Program-made: the position numbers and the translations under genes | Source: CAZFBR01 sp035353495 [NCBI: uncultured bacterium] | Lineage (GTDB): Bacteria > DAOPZR01 | Assembly: GCA_964517215.1 (NCBI GenBank) | Contig: CAZFBR010000137.1 | Location: 1-9,103, forward strand | Direction of reading: 5' to 3' | Length of the DNA stretch: 9,103 nt | In this document: positions 8,355 through 9,103 of the stretch, in pieces | Layout of the letters: each line of letters opens with the position of its first letter | Position numbering within the stretch: position 1 is the first letter of the stretch | The notes under the pieces: generated by a model | Told to the model about the DNA's origin: nothing | The model's input: only the letters and a program-made list of their open reading frames with translations | The model's database searches: none

Positions 8355-8603
8355 ATGGACACTTTAGTAACGCCTGGCTTTTTCGCGTATCCATGGATCG
8401 ATGCTTATCGAAATATCGCCGTTGTTTTCACCAGTCTTGTTATATTGCGGTTATCGATAAACTGTGTTTGTCAGAACGGCGGTATTTCAATATTTGGAAA
8501 CGCTATACCCGGTTTGACATTATTCATCTTAACGACGATGAGTGATAAAAAGTATCGAGATAGGTTTGGTGATAGCGGGTACGGGTGCTTTGCCAATGAC
8601 TGA
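8355..8603 (+). CDS. Doubtful small membrane-protein ORF (82 aa)
   Basis: This ORF fills most of the 247 bases between uxs and the next gene. Its ATG is 6 bases after the uxs stop and its TGA overlaps the following ATG by 8 bases, a gene-like spacing. The product has a hydrophobic stretch (about 22-37, NIAVVFTSLVILRLSI), a second weaker one (about 50-61) and a charged end (SDKKYRDRFGDSGYG). I recognise no family. Against it: no ribosome binding site is visible, and an ORF of this length can arise by chance or be the remnant of a decayed gene. It could equally be untranslated leader of the next gene. Confidence 0.25.
   Translation: MDTLVTPGFFAYPWIDAYRNIAVVFTSLVILRLSINCVCQNGGISIFGNAIPGLTLFILTTMSDKKYRDRFGDSGYGCFAND
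8389..8460 (+). repeat. Short perfect palindromes in the uxs downstream region
   Basis: Two 10-base perfect palindromes are present: ATCCATGGAT at 8389-8398 and TTATCGATAA at 8451-8460. A smaller ATCGAT occurs at 8397-8402, and TATCGA recurs at 8406-8411, 8452-8457 and 8553-8558. They could be sites for a dimeric regulator or chance in a short AT-richer stretch. No known operator was recognised. Confidence 0.25.
8514..8542 (+). promoter_or_regulatory. Weak promoter candidate before the membrane-protein gene
   Basis: A perfect TTGACA (8514-8519) lies 77 bases before the ATG at 8596. With a 17-base spacer the -10 position reads GATGAG (8537-8542), only 3 of 6 matches to TATAAT, so this is suggestive at best. 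The composition change nearby makes independent transcription of the next gene plausible. Confidence 0.2.
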
Positions 8604-9103
8604 ACCGGATGCCCGCACCAGGCACCGACGGAATGTCGTTGTTACAGTATTCATTCCGAGTGTGCTGATCGGTATTTTCATACTTATCCTGAATGTGACA
8701 TCTGTGGGGTATCCTCTGACCGCCGACGACTTCGGCTTCATGAACAAGGCCTTATACCCGACGCATTTTCTTGACCACTTTACGCAACACCAACAGGGCG
8801 CTTATCGCCCTTTGCGGACGATCATCCATGAGGCCAGCGTTGACGTAATGGGTGATAATTATGTTAATCTCAGGCTGTTGACGATTGGCATACATTATGG
8901 GACAGCACTTGCCTTGTTTACCATCATACTGAATTTGTTCAAAGAGAAGAATCACATTGACGCGTTGCTGGCAACCCTGATATTTGTTTCTTTTCCCCAA
9001 CATCATAACACCTTGAACTGGATGGCTAATCTGGCGGATGTTCTAAACGGCTTGTTCATCTTGGCACAAATAGCTTTTTTCCTGAGATACCTCAATACCG
9101 GCG
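8596..9103 (+). CDS. Multi-spanning membrane protein, GT-C glycosyltransferase-like (3' partial)
   Basis: An uninterrupted frame of 169 codons runs from the ATG at 8596 off the window end. After a basic N-terminus (RTRHRRN) comes a long hydrophobic helix (about 14-37) and a first loop with D44-D45 in PLTADDFGF. GT-C enzymes that use lipid-linked sugars carry an acidic catalytic pair at this place. The loop continues with AYRPLRT (69-75). Further hydrophobic helices lie at about 94-114, 122-133 and 149-166, the second leading into FPQHHNTLNWMANLADVL, which resembles the hydrophobic-W-x-x-D segment of PMT-like/Tmtc-like proteins. The likely role is transfer of a sugar to a lipid, glycan or protein on the outer face of the inner membrane. 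No strong ribosome binding site is seen; a GTG at 8542 is an alternative in-frame start. Codon use is much more AT-rich than in the genes upstream. Confidence 0.65.
   Translation, partial: MTEPDARTRHRRNVVVTVFIPSVLIGIFILILNVTSVGYPLTADDFGFMNKALYPTHFLDHFTQHQQGAYRPLRTIIHEASVDVMGDNYVNLRLLTIGIHYGTALALFTIILNLFKEKNHIDALLATLIFVSFPQHHNTLNWMANLADVLNGLFILAQIAFFLRYLNTG

Noticed and set aside
8349-8400. Possible terminator after uxs (CGCCTGGC followed by five T)
   Set aside because: The potential stem is only about three base pairs, too weak to call.
8752-9006. An 84-codon - strand frame at the right end
   Set aside because: It lies opposite a continuous + strand frame with membrane-protein character and has no features of its own.

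Overview
The window is a GC-rich bacterial segment of about 9.1 kb. All credible genes are on the + strand and tightly packed, with overlaps or gaps of 0 to about 25 bases, so at least ftsK through uxs could be one transcription unit or a few coupled ones. The FtsK translocase, PgsA/PgpA phospholipid synthesis and nucleotide-sugar genes point to a bacterium with a polysaccharide-decorated surface, most likely Gram-negative. A PVC-type (Kiritimatiella/Lentisphaera/Verrucomicrobium-like) or deltaproteobacterial host would fit, but nothing here fixes the phylum.

Region 1 (1-3060): most of an FtsK/SpoIIIE DNA translocase, whose frame is open at the left edge so its first membrane segments are probably outside the window. 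An unrecognised membrane-anchored or secreted protein of about 246 residues follows and overlaps the ftsK end.

Region 2 (3057-4167): pgsA and pgpA, two consecutive steps of phosphatidylglycerol synthesis (CDP-diacylglycerol to phosphatidylglycerol phosphate to phosphatidylglycerol), linked by an ATGA overlap upstream and a 10-base gap between them.

Region 3 (4193-8348): a four-gene nucleotide-sugar cassette. UDP-glucose 6-dehydrogenase and UDP-glucuronate decarboxylase would make UDP-glucuronate and then UDP-xylose. Between them lie two related extended-SDR genes best read as a GDP-mannose 4,6-dehydratase and a GDP-4-keto-6-deoxymannose reductase, which together would make GDP-D-rhamnose. 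The likely use is a surface glycan (O-antigen, capsule or exopolysaccharide) containing glucuronate or xylose and a 6-deoxyhexose.

Region 4 (8349-9103): base composition falls sharply (hand counts of 60-base lines go from 42 G+C at 7021-7080 to 24 at 8881-8940). It holds a roughly 250-base stretch with a doubtful 82-residue ORF and short palindromes, then the start of a multi-spanning membrane protein resembling GT-C glycosyltransferases, cut by the window end. It looks like the entry to the strain-variable part of a polysaccharide locus, possibly acquired by transfer. I found no RNA genes, CRISPR array, insertion sequence or phage genes, and no clear evidence of an entirely new system. The most interesting points are the composition break, the altered DNA-reading helix of FtsK and the paired sugar pathways.
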